Shown here in pieces: positions 25,725 to 38,884 of a stretch of DNA of 64,000 bases. The position numbers and the translations under genes were made by a program. Numbering within the stretch: the first letter of the stretch is position 1; each line of letters starts with the position of its first letter. The notes below the pieces were generated by a model. It did not search any database, had not been told where the DNA came from, and saw only the letters and a program-made list of their open reading frames with translations. This stretch comes from Amblyomma americanum (lineage: Eukaryota; Arthropoda; Arachnida; Ixodida; Ixodidae), in assembly GCF_052857255.1 (NCBI RefSeq), contig NW_027526499.1:806001-870000 (forward strand), read 5' to 3'.

Positions 25725-25755
25725 CCTTGTTGGAGAAACTTCGTGTTGAAGAAAC
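25725..25755. other. Deletion junction in S3 (6 units lost)
   Basis: The unit AAAATCC near 25,728 is followed directly by CTTCGTGTTGAAG. In the matching block of S2 the same two units (near 17,450 and 17,560) are separated by a segment containing TACAGC. The offset between the blocks changes from 8,275 to 8,179 bp, a loss of 96 bp or exactly six monomers. The phase of the 16-bp repeat is kept. Confidence 0.75.
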
Positions 25756-27766
25756 TCCGTGTTGGAGAAACTCCGTGTTGGAGAAACTCCGTGTTAGAGA
25801 AACTCCATGTTGGAGAAAGTCCGTGTTGGAGAATGTCCGTGTTGGAGAAACTCCGTGTTGGAGAAACTCCGTGTTGGAGAAACTTTATGTTGTAGAAACT
25901 TCGTGTTGGAGAAACTCCATGTTGTAGAAACTCTGTGTTGAAGAAACTCCGTGTTGGAGAAACTCCGTGTCAGACAAACTCCGTGTTGCAGAAACTCCGT
26001 GTTGGAGAAACTCCGTGTTTTAGAAACTCCGTGTTGGAGAAACTCCGTGTTGTAGAAACTCTGTGTCAGAGAAACTCCGTGTCGGAGAAACTCCGTGTTG
26101 GAGAAACTCCGTGTTGGAGAAACTCTGTGTCGGAGAAATTCCTTGTTGGAGAAACTCCGTGCTGGAGAAACTCCTTGTTGGAGAAACTCCGTGTTGGGGA
26201 AACTCCGTGTTGGAGAAAACTCCGTGTTGGAGAAACTCCGTGTTTTAGAAACTCCGTGTTGGAGAAACTCCGTGTTGTAGAAACTCCGTGATATAGAAAC
26301 TCCATGTTGGAGAACCTTCTGGTTGGAGAAACTCCTTGTTGGAGAAAATCCTTGTTGGAAAAACTCCATGTTGGAGAAACTCCGTTTTGTGGAAACTCCG
26401 TGTTGGGGAAACGCCGAGATGGAGAAACTTCATGTTGTAGAAACTCCGTGTTGAAGAAACTCCGTGTTGGAGAAAGTCCGTGTTGGAGAAACTCCGTGTT
26501 GGAGAAACTCCGTGTTGGAGAAACTCCGTGTTTTAGAAACTCTGTGTTGGAGAAACTCCGTGTTGTAGAAACTCTGTGTCAGAGAAACTCCGTGTCGGAG
26601 AAACTCCGTGTTGGAGAAACTTCGTGTTGGAGAAACTCTGTGTCGGAGAAATTCCTTGTTGGGGAAACTCCGTGCTGGAGAAACTCCGTGTTAGAGAAAC
26701 TCCGTTTTGGAGATAATCCAAGTTGTAGAAACTCCATGTTGGAGAAACTCCATGCTGCAGAAAATCAGCGCTGGGGAAACTACGCGCTGGAGAATCTCCG
26801 CGCTGGAGAGACTTCGTGTTGGAGAAACTCCGTGTTGCAGAAACTCCGTGTTGGAGAAACTCCGTGTTGGAGAAGCTCGGTGTTGGAGAAACTTCGTATC
26901 GGAGAAAGTCCGTGTCGGAGAAACTCCGTGTCGCAGAAACTTCGTGTTGTAGAAGCTTCGTGTTGGCGAAACTCCATGTTGTAGAAACTCCGTGTTGGAG
27001 AAACTTCGTGCTGGAGAAACTCTGTGTCGGAGAAACTCTGTGTCGGAGAAAGTCTGTGTCGGAGAAACTCCATGTTGGAGAAACTCCGTGTTGGAGAAAT
27101 TTTATGTTGTAGAAACTCCGTGTTGGAGAAACTCCATGTTGTAGAAACTCCGTGTTGAAGCAACTCCGTGTTGGAGCAACTCCGTGTCGGAGAAACTCCG
27201 TGTTGGAGAAACTCCGTGTTGGAGAAACTCCGTGTTTTAGAAACTCCGTGTTGGAGAAACTCCATGTTGGTGAAAGTCCGTGTTGGAGAATGTCCGCGTT
27301 GGTGAAACTCCGTGTTGGAGAAACTCCGTGTTGGAGAAAACTCCGTGTTGGAGAAACTCCGTGTTTTATAAACTCCGTGTTGGAGAAACTCCGTGTTGTA
27401 GAAACTCCGTGTTAGAGAAACTCCATGTTGGAGAAACTCCGTGTTTTAGAAACTCCGTGTTGGAGAAACTCTGTGTTGTAGAAACTCTGTGTCTGAGAAA
27501 CTCCGTGTCGGAGAAACTCCGTGTTGGAGAAACTCCGTGTTGGAGAAACTCCGTGTTAGAGAAACTCCATGTTGGAGAAAGTCCGTGTTGGAGAATGTCC
27601 GTGTTGGAGAAACTCCGCGCTGGAGAAACTCCGTGTTGGAGAAACTGCGTGTTGGAGAAACTCTGTGTTGGAGAAATTCCGTGTTGGAGAAACACCACGT
27701 TAGAGAAACTCCGTGTTGGAGAAAATCCCTGTTGGAGAAACTCCGTGCTAGAGAAACTCCGTGTTT

Positions 27767-30700
27767 GAGACACTCCACGTTGGAGAATCTCCTTGTTGGA
27801 AAAAACCTTGTTTGAGAAACTCCTTGTTGGAGAAACTCCGTGTTGGAGAAACTCCGTGCTGGGGAAACTTCGTGTTGGGGAAACGCCATGTTGGATAAAC
27901 TCCACGTTGGAGAAACTCCACGTTGGAGAAACTCCGTGTCGGAGAAACTCCGTGTCGGAGAAACTCCGTGTTGGAGAAATTCTGTGTCGGAGAAACTCCG
28001 TGTCGGAGAAACTCCGTGTTGGAGAATCTCCGTGTCGGAGAAACTCAGTGTCAGAGAAACTCCGTGTCGGAGAAACTCCGTGTTGGAGAAAGTCCTTGTT
28101 GGAGAAACTCCGTGTTGGAGAAACTCCGTGTTGGAGAAACTCCGTGCTGGGGAAACTTCGTGTTGGGGTAACGCCGTGTTGGAGAAACTCCATGTTGGAG
28201 AAACTCCGTGTCGGAGAAACTCCGTGTTGGAGAAACTCCGTGTTGGAGAAACTCCGTGTTGGAGAAACTTCGTGTTGGAGAAAATCCTTGTTGTAGAAAC
28301 TCCGTGCTATAGCAACTCCGTGTTGGAGAAACTCCACGCTGGAGAAACTCCGTGTTCGAAAAACTCCGTGTTGGAGGAACTCTGTGTTGGACAAACTCCG
28401 TGTTGGAGAAACTCCGCGCTGGAGAAACTTCGTGTTGGAGAAACTCCGCGTTGGAGAAACTCCGTGTTAGAGAAACTCCGTGTTGGAGAAACTCCGTGTC
28501 GGAGAAACTCCGTATTGGAGAAACTCCGTGTTGGAGAAACTTTATGTTGGAGAAACTCCATGTCGAAGAAACTTCGTATTGGAGAAACTCCGCGTTGGAG
28601 AAACTTTATGTTGTAGAAACTCCGTGTTGGAGAAACTCCATGTTGTAGAAACTCCGTGTTGAAGAAACTCCGTGTTGGAGAAACTCTGTGTTGGAGAAAC
28701 TCCGTGATAGAGAAACTCCATGTTGGAGAAAGTCCGTGTTGGAGAATGTCCGTGTTGGAGAAACTCCGTGTTGGAGAAACTTTATGTTGTAGAAACTCCG
28801 TGTTGGAGATACTCCATGTTGTAGAAACTCCGTGTTGAAGAAACTCCGTGTTGGAGAAACTCCGCGTCGGAGAATCTCCGTGTTGGAGAAACTCTGTGTT
28901 GGAGAAAGTCCGTGTTGGAGAAACTCCGTGTTGGAGAAACTCCGTGTTGGAGAAACTCCGTGTTTTAGAAACTCCGTGTTGGAGAAACTCCGTGTTGTAG
29001 AAACTCTGTGTCAGAGAAACTCCGTGTCGGAGAAACTCCGTGTTGGAGAAACTCCGTGTTGGAGAAACTCTGTGTCGGAGAAATTCCTTGTTGGAGAAAC
29101 TCCGTGCTGGAGAAACTCCGTGTTGGAGAAACTCCGTGTTGGAGAAAACTCCGTGTAGGAGAAACTCCGTGTTTTAGAAACTCCGTGTTGGAGAAACTCC
29201 GTGTTGTAGAAATTCTGTCAGAGAAACTCCGTGTCGGAGAAACTCCGTGTTGGAGAAACTCCGTGTTGGAGAAACTCCGTGTTAGAGAAACTCCATGTTG
29301 GAGAACCTTTTTGTTGGAGAAACGCCTTGTTGGAGAAAATCCTTGTTGGAGAAACTCCATGTTGGAGAAACTCCGTGCTGGAGAAACTCCGTGTTGTGGA
29401 AACTCCATGTTGTAGAAACTCCGTGTTGAAGAAACTCCGTGTTGGAGAAACTCCGTGTTGTAGAAACTCTGTGTCAGAGAAACTCCGTGTCGGAGAAACT
29501 CCGTGTTGGAGAAACTCCGTGTTGGAGAAAGTCTGTGTCGGAGAAACTCCTTGTTGGAGAAACTCCGTGTTGGAGAAACTCCGTGTTGGAGAAAACTCCG
29601 TGTTGGAGAAACTCCGTGTTTTAGAAACTCCGTGTTGGAGAAACTCCCTGTTGTAGAAACTCCGTGTTAGAGAAACTCCATGTTGGAGAACCTTCTGGTT
29701 GGAGAAACTCCTTGTTGGAGAAAATCCTTGTTGGAGAAACTCCGTGTTGGAGAAACTCCGTGTTGGAGAAACTCCGTGTTGTGGAAACTCCGTGTTGGGG
29801 AAACGCCGAGATGGAGAAACTTCATGTTGTAGAAACTCCGTGTTGAAGAAACTCCGTGTTTGAGAAACTCCGTGTTGGAGAAACTCCGTGTTAGAGAAAC
29901 TCCATGTTGGAGAAAGTCCGTGTTGGAGAATGTCCGTGTTGGAGAAACTCCGTGTTGGAGAAACTTCCTGTTGGAGAAACTTTATGTTGTAGAAACTCCG
30001 TGTTGGAGAATCTCCGTGTCGGAGAAACTCAGTGTCGGAGAAACTCCGTGTCGGTGAAACTCCGTGTTGGAGAAAGTCCTTGTTGGAGAAACTCCGTGCT
30101 GGAGAAACTCCGTGTTGGACAAACTCCGTGTTGGAGAAACTCCGCGCTGGAGAAACTTCGTGTTGGAGAAACTCCGCGTTGGAGAAACTCCGTGTTGGAG
30201 AAACTCCGTGTTGGAGAAACTCCGTGTCGGAGAAACTCCGTATTGGAAAAACTCCGTGTTGGAGAAACTTTATGTTGGAGAAACTCCATGTCGAAGAAAC
30301 TTCGTATTGGAGAAACTCCGCGTTGGAGAAACTTTATGTTGTTGAAACTCCGTGTTGGAGAAACTCCATGTTGTAGAAACTCCGTGTTGAAGAAACTCCG
30401 TGTTGGAGAAACTCCGCGTCGGAGAATCTCCGTGTTGGAGAAACTCTGTGTTGGAGAAAGTCCGTGTTGGAGAAACTCTGTGTTGGAGAAACTCCGTGTT
30501 GGAGAAACTCCGTGTTTTAGAAACTCCGTGTTGGAGAAACTCTGTGTTGTAGAAACTCTGTGTCAGAGAAACTCCGTGTCGGAGAAACTCCGTGTTGGAG
30601 AAACTCCGTGTTGGAGAAACTCTGTGTCGGAGAAATTCCTTGTTGGAGAAACTCCGTGCTGGAGAAACTCCTTGTTGGAGAAACTCCTTGTTGGAGAAAC

Positions 30701-32095
30701 TCCGTGTTGGAGAAACTCCGTGTTGGAGAAAACTCCGTGTAGGAGAAACTCCGTGTTTTAGAAACTCCGTGTTGGAGAAACTCCGTGTTGTAGAAATTCT
30801 GTCAGAGAAACTCCGTGTCGGAGAAACTCCGTGTTGGAGAAACTCCGTGTTGGAGAAACTCCGTGTTAGAGAAACTCCATGTTGGAGAACCTTCTTGTTG
30901 GAGAAACGCCTTGTTGGAGAAAATCCTTGTTGGAGAAACTCCATGTTGGAGAAACTCCGTGCTGGAGAAACTCCGTGTTGTGGAAACTCCATGTTGTAGA
31001 AACTCCGTGTTGAAGAAACTCCGTGTTGGAGAAACTCCGTGTTGTAGAAACTCTGTGTCAGAGAAACTCCGTGTCGGAGAAACTCCGTGTTGGAGAAACT
31101 CCGTGTTGGAGAAACTCTGTGTCGGAGAAACTCCTTGTTGGAGCAACTCCGTGTTGGAGAAACTCCGTGTTGGAGAAAACTCCGTGTTGGAGAAACTCCG
31201 TGTTTTAGAAACTCCGTGTTGGAGAAACTCCCTGTTGGAGAACCTTCTGGTTGGAGAAACTCCTTGTTGGAGAAAATCCTTGTTGGAGAAACTCCATGTT
31301 GGAGAAACTCCGTGTTGGAGAAACTCCGTGTTGTGGAAACTCCGTGTTGGGGAAACGCCGAGATGGAGAAACTTCATGTTGTAGAAACTCCGTGTTGAAG
31401 AAACTCCGTGTTTGAGAAACTCCGTGTTGGAGAAACTCCGTGTTAGAGAAACTCCATGTTGGAGAAAGTCCGTGTTGGAGAATGTCCGTGTTGGAGAAAC
31501 TTCCTGTTGGAGAAACTTTATGTTGTAGAAACTCCGTGTTGGAGAATCTCCGTGTCGGAGAAACTCAGTGTCGGAGAAACTCCGTGTCGGAGAAACTCCG
31601 TGTTGGAGAAAGTCCTTGTTGGAGAAACTCCGTGCTGGAGAAACTCCGTGTTGGACAAACTCCGTGTTGGAGAAACTCCGTGCTGGAGAAACTTCGTGTT
31701 GGAGAAACTCCGCGTTGGAGAAACTCCGTGTTGGAGAAACTCCGTGTTGGAGAAACTCCGTGTCGGAGAAACTCCGTATTGGAAAAACTCCGTGTTGGAG
31801 AAACTTTATGTTGGAGAAACTCCATGTCGAAGAAACTTCGTATTGGAGAAACTCCGCGTTGGAGAAACTTTATGTTGTTGAAACTCCGTGTTGGAGAAAC
31901 TCCATGTTGTAGAAACTCCGTGTTGAAGAAACTCCGTGTTGGAGAAACTCTGTGTTGGAGAAACTCCGTGATAGAGAAACTCCATGTTGGAGAAAGTCCG
32001 TGTTGGAGAATGTCCGTGTTGGAGAAACTCCGTGTTGGAGAAACTTTATGTTGTAGAAACTCCGTGTTGGAGATACTCCATGTTGTAGAAACTCC
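27767..32095. repeat. Region IIIa: transition mosaic
   Basis: Region II markers stop and region I/III markers resume: TATAGC near 28,311, GTGATAGAG near 28,707, and CCGCGTCGG near 28,863 and 30,414. Its first part (27,793 to about 29,850) matches 37,830-39,860 with an offset of 10,037-10,053 bp. Its second part (about 30,100-32,270) matches about 43,100-45,290 with an offset of about 13.0 kb. It thus contains segments that later appear in separate places in region III. Confidence 0.75.
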
Positions 32096-35000
32096 GTGTT
32101 GAAGAAACTCCGTGTTGGAGAAACTCCGCGTCGGAGAATCTCCGTGTTGGAGAAACTCTGTGTTGGAGAAAATCCGTGTTGGAGAAATTCCGTGTTGGAG
32201 AAACTCCGTGTTGGAGAAACTCCGTGTTTTAGAAACTCCGTGTTGGAGAAACTCCGTGTTGTAGAAACTCTGTGTCAGAGAAACTCCGTGTCGGAGAAAC
32301 TCCCTGTTGGAGAAACTCCGTGTTGGAGAAACTCTGTGTCGGAGAAATTCTTTGTTGGAGAAACTCCATGCTGAAGAAACTCCTTGTTGGAGAAACTCCT
32401 TGTTGGAGAAACTCCGTGTTGGAGAAACTCCGTGTTGGAGAAAACTCCGTGTAGGAGAAACTCCGTGTTTTAGAAACTCCGTGTTGGAGAAACTCCGTGT
32501 TGTAGAAATTCTGTCAGAGAAACTCCGTGTCGGAGAAACTCCGTGTTGGAGAAACTCCGTGTTGGAGAAACTCCGTGTTAGAGAAACTCCATGTTGGAGA
32601 ACCTTCTTGTTGGAGAAACGCCTTGTTGGAGAAAATCCTTGTTGGAGAAACTCCATGTTGGAGAAACTCCGTGCTGGAGAAACTCCGTGTTGTGGAAACT
32701 CCATGTTGTAGAAACTCCGTGTTGAAGAAACTCCGTGTTGGAGAAACTCCGTGTTGTAGAAACTCTGTGTCAGAGAAACTCCGTGTCGGAGAAACTCCGT
32801 GTTGGAGAAACTCCGTGTTGGAGAAACTCTGTGTCGGAGAAACTCCTTGTTGGAGAAACTCCGTGTTGGAGAAACTCCGTGTTGGAGAAAACTCCGTGTT
32901 GGAGAAACTCCGTGTTTTAGAAACTCCGTGTTGGAGAAACTCCCTGTTGTAGAAACTCCGTGTTAGAGAAACTCCATGTTGGAGAACCTTCTGGTTGGAG
33001 AAACTCCTTGTTGGAGAAAATCCTTGTTGGAGAAACTCCATGTTGGAGAAACTCCGTGTTGGAGAAACTCCGTGTTGTGGAAACTCCGTGTTGGGGAAAC
33101 GCCGAGATGGAGAAATTTCATGTTGTAGAAACTCCGTGTTGAAGAAACTCCGTGTTTGAGAAACTCCGTGTTGGAGAAACTCCGTGTTAGAGAAACTCCA
33201 TGTTGGAGAAAGTCCGTGTTGGAGAATGTCCGTGTTGGAGAAACTCCGTGTTGGAGAAACTTCCTGTTGGAGAAACTTTATGTTGTAGAAACTCCGTGTT
33301 GGAGGATCTCCGTGTCGGAGAAACTCAGTGTCGGAGAAACTCCGTGTCGGAGAAACTCCGTGTTGGAGAAAGTCCTTGTTGGAGAAACTCCGTGCTGGAG
33401 AAACTCCGTGTTGGAGAAACTCCGTGCTGGGGAAACTTCGTGTTGGGGTAACGCCGTGTTGGAGAAACTCCATGTTGGAGAAACTCCGTGTCGGAGAAAC
33501 TCCGTGTTGGAGAAACTCCGTGTTGGAGAAACTCCGTGTTGGAGAAACTCCGTGTTGGAGAAACTTCGTGTTGGAGAAAATCCTTGTTGTAGAAACTCCG
33601 TGCTATAGCAACTCTGTGTTGGAGAAACTCCACGCTGGAGAAACTCCGTGTTCGAAAAACTCCGTGTTGGAGGAACTCTGTGTTGGACAAACTCCGTGTT
33701 GGAGAAACTCCGCGCTGGAGAAACTTCGTGTTGGAGAAACTCCGCGGTGGAGAAACTCCGTGTTGGAGAAACTCCGTGTTGGAGAAACTCCGTGTCGGAG
33801 AAACTCCGTATTGGAGAAACTCCGTGTTGGAGAAACTTTATGTTGGAGAAACTCCATGTCGAAGAAACTTCGTATTGGAGAAACTCCGCGTTGGAGAAAC
33901 TATGTTGTAGAAACTCCGTGTTGGAGAAACTCCATGTTGTAGAAACTCCGTGTTGAAGAAACTCCGTGTTGGAGAAACTCTGTGTTGGAGAAACTCCGTG
34001 ATAGAGAAACTCCATGTTGGAGAAAGTCCGTGTTGGAGAATGTCCGTGTTGGAGAAACTCCGTGTTGGAGAAACTTTATGTTGTAGAAACTCCGTGTTGG
34101 AGATACTCCATGTTGTAGAAACTCCGTGTTGAAGAAACTCCGTGTTGGAGAAACTCCGCGTCGGAGAATCTCCGTGTTGGAGAAACTCTGTGTTGGAGAA
34201 AGTCCGTGTTGGAGAAACTCCGTGTTGGAGAAACTCCGTGTTGGAGAAACTCCGTGTTTTAGAAACTCCGTGTTGGAGAAACTCCGTGTTGTAGAAACTC
34301 TGTGTCACAGAAACTCCGTGTCGGAGAAACTCCGTGTTGGAGAAACTCCGTGTTGGAGAAACTCTGTGTCGGAGAAATTCCTTGTTGGAGAAACTCCGTG
34401 CTGGAGAAACTCCTTGTTGGAGAAACTCCGTGTTGGAGAAACTCCGTGTTGGAGAAAACTCCGTGTAGGAGAAACTCCGTGTTTTAGAAACTCCGTGTTG
34501 TAGAAATTCTGTCAGAGAAACTCCGTGTCGGAGAAACTCCGTGTTGGAGAAACTCCGTGTTGGAGAAACTCCGTGTTAGAGAAACTCCATGTTGGAGAAC
34601 CTTCTTGTTGGAGAAACGCCTTGTTGGAGAAAATCCTTGTTGGAGAAACTCCATGTTGGAGAAACTCTGTGCTGGAGAAACTCCGTGTTGTGGAAACTCC
34701 ATGTTGTAGAAACTCCGTGTTGAAGAAACTCCGTGTTGGAGAAACTCCGTGTTGTAGAAACTCTGTGTCTGAGAAACTCCGTGTCGGAGAAACTCCGTGT
34801 TGGAGAAACTCCGTGTTGGAGAAACTCTGTGTCGGAGAAACTCCTTGTTGGAGAAACTCCGTGTTGGAGAAAACTCCGTGTTGGAGAAACTCCGTGTTTT
34901 AGAAACTCCGTGTTGGAGAAACTCCCTGTTGTAGAAACTCCGTGTTAGAGAAACTCCATGTTGGAGAACCTTCTGGTTGGAGAAACTCCTTGTTGGAGAA

Positions 35001-37270
35001 AATCCTTGTTGGAGAAACTCCGTGTTTGAGAAATTCCGTGTTGGAGAAACTCCGTGTTAGAGAAACTCCATGTTGGAGAAAGTCCGTGTTGGAGAATGTC
35101 CGTGTTGGAGAAACTCCGTGTTGGAGAAACTTCCTGTTGGAGAAACTTTATGTTGTAGAAACTCCGTGTTGGAGAAACTCCATGTTGTAGAAGCTCCGTG
35201 TTGGAGAAACTTCGTGTTGGAGATAATCCATGTTGGAGAAACTCCATGTTGGAGAAACTCCATGCTGCAGAAAATCCGCGCTGGGGAAACTACGCGCTGG
35301 AGAATCTCCGCGCCGGAGAGACTTCGTGTTGGAGAAACTCCGTGTTGCAGAAACTCCGTGTTGGAGAAACTCCGTGTGTGAGAAACTCCGAGTTGGAGAA
35401 ACTCCGTGTTGGAGAAGCTCCGTGCTGGAGAAACTTCGTATCGGAGAAAGTCCGTGTCGGAGAAACTCCATGTCGCAGAAACTCCGTGTTGTAGAAACTA
35501 CGTGTTGGCGAAACTCCTTGTTGTAGAAACTCCGTGTTGGAGAAACTTATTGTTAGAAAAACTCCGTGTTGGAGAAACTTCGTGCTGGAGAAACTCTTTG
35601 TCGGAGAAACTCTGTGTCGGAGAAAGTCTGTGTCGGAGAAACTCCGTGTTGGAGAAACTCCGTGTTGGAGAAACTCCGTGCTAGAGAAACTCCGTGTTTG
35701 AGACACTCCACGTTGGAGAATCTCCTTGTTGGAAAAAACCTTGTTTGAGAAACTGCTTGTTGGAGAAACTGTGTTGTAGAAATTCTGTGTCAGAGAAACT
35801 CTGTGTCGGAGAAACTCCGTGTTGGAGAAACTCCGTGTTGGAGAAACTCCGTGTTGGAGAAACTCCGTGTTAGAGAAACTCAATGTTGGAGAACCTTCTT
35901 GTTGGAGAAACTCCTTGTTGGAGAAAATCCTTGTTGGAGAAACTCCATGTTGGAGAAACTCCGTGCTGGAGAAACTCCGTGTTGTGGAAACTCCATGTTG
36001 TAGAAACTCCGTGTTGAAGAAACTCCGTGTTGGAGAAACTCCGTGTTGGAGAAACTCTGTGTTGGAGAAAGTCCGTGTTGGAGAAACTCCGTGTTGGAGA
36101 AACTCCGTGTTGGAGAAACTCCGTGTATTAGAAACTCTGTGTTGGAGAAACTCCGTGTTGTAGAAACTCTGTCAGAGAAACTCCGTGTCGGAGAAACTCC
36201 GTGTTGGAGAAACTCCGTGTTGGAGAAACTCTGTGTCGGAGAAATTCCTTGTTGGGGAAACTCCGTGCTGGAGAAACTCCTTGTTGGAGAAACTCCTTGT
36301 TGGAGAAACACCGTGTTGGAGAAACTCCGTGTTGGAGAAAACTCCGTGTTGGAGAAACTCCGTGTTTTAGAAACTCCGTGTTGGAGAAACTCCCTGTTGT
36401 AGAAACTCCGTGTTAGAGAAACTCCATGTTGGAGAACCTTCTGGTTGGAGAAACTCCTTGGAGAAAATCCTTGTTGGAGAAACTCCATGTTGGAGAAACT
36501 CCGTGTTGGAAAAACTCCGTGTTGTGGAAAATCCGTGTTGGGGAAACGCCGAGATGGAGAAACTTCATGTTGTAGAAACTCCGTGTTGAAGAAACTCCGT
36601 GTTGGAGAAACTCCGTGTTGGAGAAACTCCGTGTTAGAGAAACTCCATGTTGGAGAAAGTACGTGTTGGAGAATGTCCGTGTTGGAGAAACTCCGTGTTG
36701 GAGAAACTTTATGTTGTAGAAACTCCGTGTTGGAGAAAATCCATGTTGTAGAAACTCCGTGTTGGAGAAACTCTGTGTTGGAGAAACTCCCTGTTGAAGA
36801 TACTCCGTGTTGTAGAAACTCCGTGTTGTAGAAACTCCGTGTTGGAGATAATTCATGTTGGAGAAACTCCATGTTGGAGAAACTCCATGCTGCAGAAAAT
36901 CCGCGCTGGGGAAACTACGCGCTGGAGAATCTCCGCGCTGGAGAGACTTCGTGTAGGAGAAACTCCGTGTTGCAGAAACTCCGTGTTGGAGAAGCTCCGT
37001 GTTGGAGAAACTTCGTATCGGAGAAAGTCCGTGTCGGAGAAACTCCGTGTCGCAGAAACTCCGTGTTGTAGAAACTTCGTGTTGGCGAAACTCCTTGTTG
37101 TAGAAACTCCGTGTTGGAGAAACTTATTGTTAGATAAACTCCGTGTTGGAGAAACTTCGTGCTGGAGAAACTCTGTGTCGGAGAAACTCTGTGTCGGAGA
37201 AAGTCTGTGTCGGAGAAACTCCGTGTTGGAGAAACTCCGTGTTGGAGAAACTCCGTGCTAGAGAAACTCC
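32096..37270. repeat. Region IIIb: second copy of block A
   Basis: The unit series of 205-5,333 recurs here in the same order. Anchors are 205 to 32,096, 1,053 to 32,960, 1,249 to 33,156, 2,125 to 34,126, 3,229 to 35,198 and 4,460 to 36,445. The offset step of 94 bp between 1,249 and 2,125 equals six extra units minus a 2-bp loss seen near 33,900 (GAAACTATG in place of GAAACTTTATG). This is a duplication or conversion spanning more than 5 kb, separated from copy one by about 32 kb. Confidence 0.8.
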
Positions 37271-38404
37271 GTGTTTGAGACACTCCACGTTGGAGAATCT
37301 CCTTGTTTTAAAAAACCTTGTTTGAGAAACTCCTTGTTGGAGAAACTCTGTGTCGGAGAAACTCCGTGCTGGGGAAACTTCGTGTTGGGGAAACGCCGTG
37401 TTGGAGAAACTCCGTGTCGGAGAAACTCCGTGTCGGAGAAACTCCGTGTTAGAGAAACTCCGTGTTGGAGAAATTCCGTGTTGGAGAAACACCGTGTATG
37501 AGAAACTTCGTGTTGGAGAAACTCCGTCGTGGAGAAACTTCGTGTTGGAGAAAATCCTTGTTGGAGAAACTCCGTGCTACAGCAACTCCGTGTTGGAGAA
37601 ACTCCGCGCTGGAGAAACTCCGTGTTGGAGAAACTCCGCGTTGGAGAAACCCCGTGTTGGAGAAACTCCGTGTCGGAGAAACTCTGTGTCGGAGAAACTC
37701 CGTATTGGAGAAACTCCGTGTTGGAGAAACACCACGTTAGAGTAATTCCGTGTTGGAGAAAATCCCTGTTGGAGAAACTCCGTGCTAGAGAAACTCCGTG
37801 TTTGAGACACTCCACGTTGGAGAATCTCCTTGTTGGAAAAAACCTTGTTTGAGAAACTCCTTGTTGGAGAAACTCCGTGTTGGAGAAACTCCGTGCTGGG
37901 GAAACTTCGTGTTGGGGAAACGCCGTGTTGGAGAAACTCCACGTTGGAGAAACTCCACGTTGGAGAAACTCCGTGTCGGAGAAACTCCGTGTCGGAGAAA
38001 CTCCGTGTTGGAGAAATTCTTTGTCGGAGAAACTCCGTGTCGGAGAAACTCCGTGTTGGAGAATCTCCGTGACGGAGAAACTCAGTGTCGGAGAAACTCC
38101 GTGTCGGAGAAACTCCGTGTTGGAGAAAGTCCATGTTGGAGAAACTCCGTGCTGGAGAAACTCCGTGTTGGAGAAACTCCGTGCTGGGGAAACTTCGTGT
38201 TGGGGTAACGCCGTGTTGGAGAAACTCCATGTTGGAGAAACTCCGTGTCGGAGAAACTCCGTGTTGCAGAAACTCCGTGTTGGAGAAACTCCGTGTTGGA
38301 GAAACTCCGTGTTGGAGAAACTTCGTGTTGGAGAAAATCCTTGTTGTAGAAACTCCGTGCTATAGCAACTCTGTGTTGGAGAAACTCCACGCTGGAGAAA
38401 CTCC
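37271..38404. repeat. Collapsed region II module
   Basis: The left part (37,271 to about 37,930) follows the left edge of region II (5,334 to about 5,980), including TACAGC near 37,577. The right part (about 37,830-38,404) follows the right edge of region II (27,793 to about 28,350), including the CCACGTTGGAG pair near 37,940 and TATAGC near 38,350. The two edges share the CTTGTTGGAAAAAACC stretch used as the joint. The interior of region II, 21,916 bp between 5,877 and 27,793, is absent here. Confidence 0.78.
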
Positions 38405-38884
38405 GTGTTCGAAAAACTCCGTGTTGGAGGAACTCTGTGTTGGACAAACTCCGTGTTGGAGAAACTCCGCGCTGGAGAAACTTCGTGTTGGAGAAACTCC
38501 GCGTTGGAGAAACTCCGTGTTGGAGAAACTCCGTGTTGGAGAAACTCCGTGTCGGAGAAACTCCGTATTGGAAAAACTCCGTGTTGGAGAAACTTTATGT
38601 TGGAGAAACTCCATGTCGAAGAAACTTCGTATTGGAGAAACTCCGCGTTGGAGAAACTTTATGTTGTTGAAACTCCGTGTTGGAGAAACTCCATGTTGTA
38701 GAAACTCCGTGTTGAAGAAACTCCGTGTTGGAGAAACTCTGTGTTGGAGAAACTCCGTGATAGAGAAACTCCATGTTGGAGAAAGTCCGTGTTGGAGAAT
38801 GTCCGTGTTGGAGAAACTCCGTGTTGGAGAAACTTTATGTTGTAGAAACTCCGTGTTGGAGATACTCCATGTTGTAGAAACTCC

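Larger units (their letters stand above)
19580..27766. repeat. Region II superunit S3 (about 8.19 kb)
   Basis: Landmarks at about 19,580, 20,059, 22,390, 23,109, 25,440 and 27,767 give steps of 479, 2,331, 719, 2,331 and 2,327 bp. The order follows S2 up to about 25.7 kb. The expected second 719-bp step is then missing, and no TACAGC unit is present in the final block. Many stretches appear base-identical to S2 by eye, so S2 and S3 arose by a recent large duplication or have been homogenised. Confidence 0.8.

Noticed and set aside
31565..32704. 379-codon reverse ORF, and similar 376-codon ORFs at 42,165, 48,446, 54,375 and 60,640
   Set aside because: They translate to the reverse-strand period SFSNTEFLQHGVSPTR. 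Their conservation between positions follows from the 6.25-kb DNA repeat, not from protein selection.
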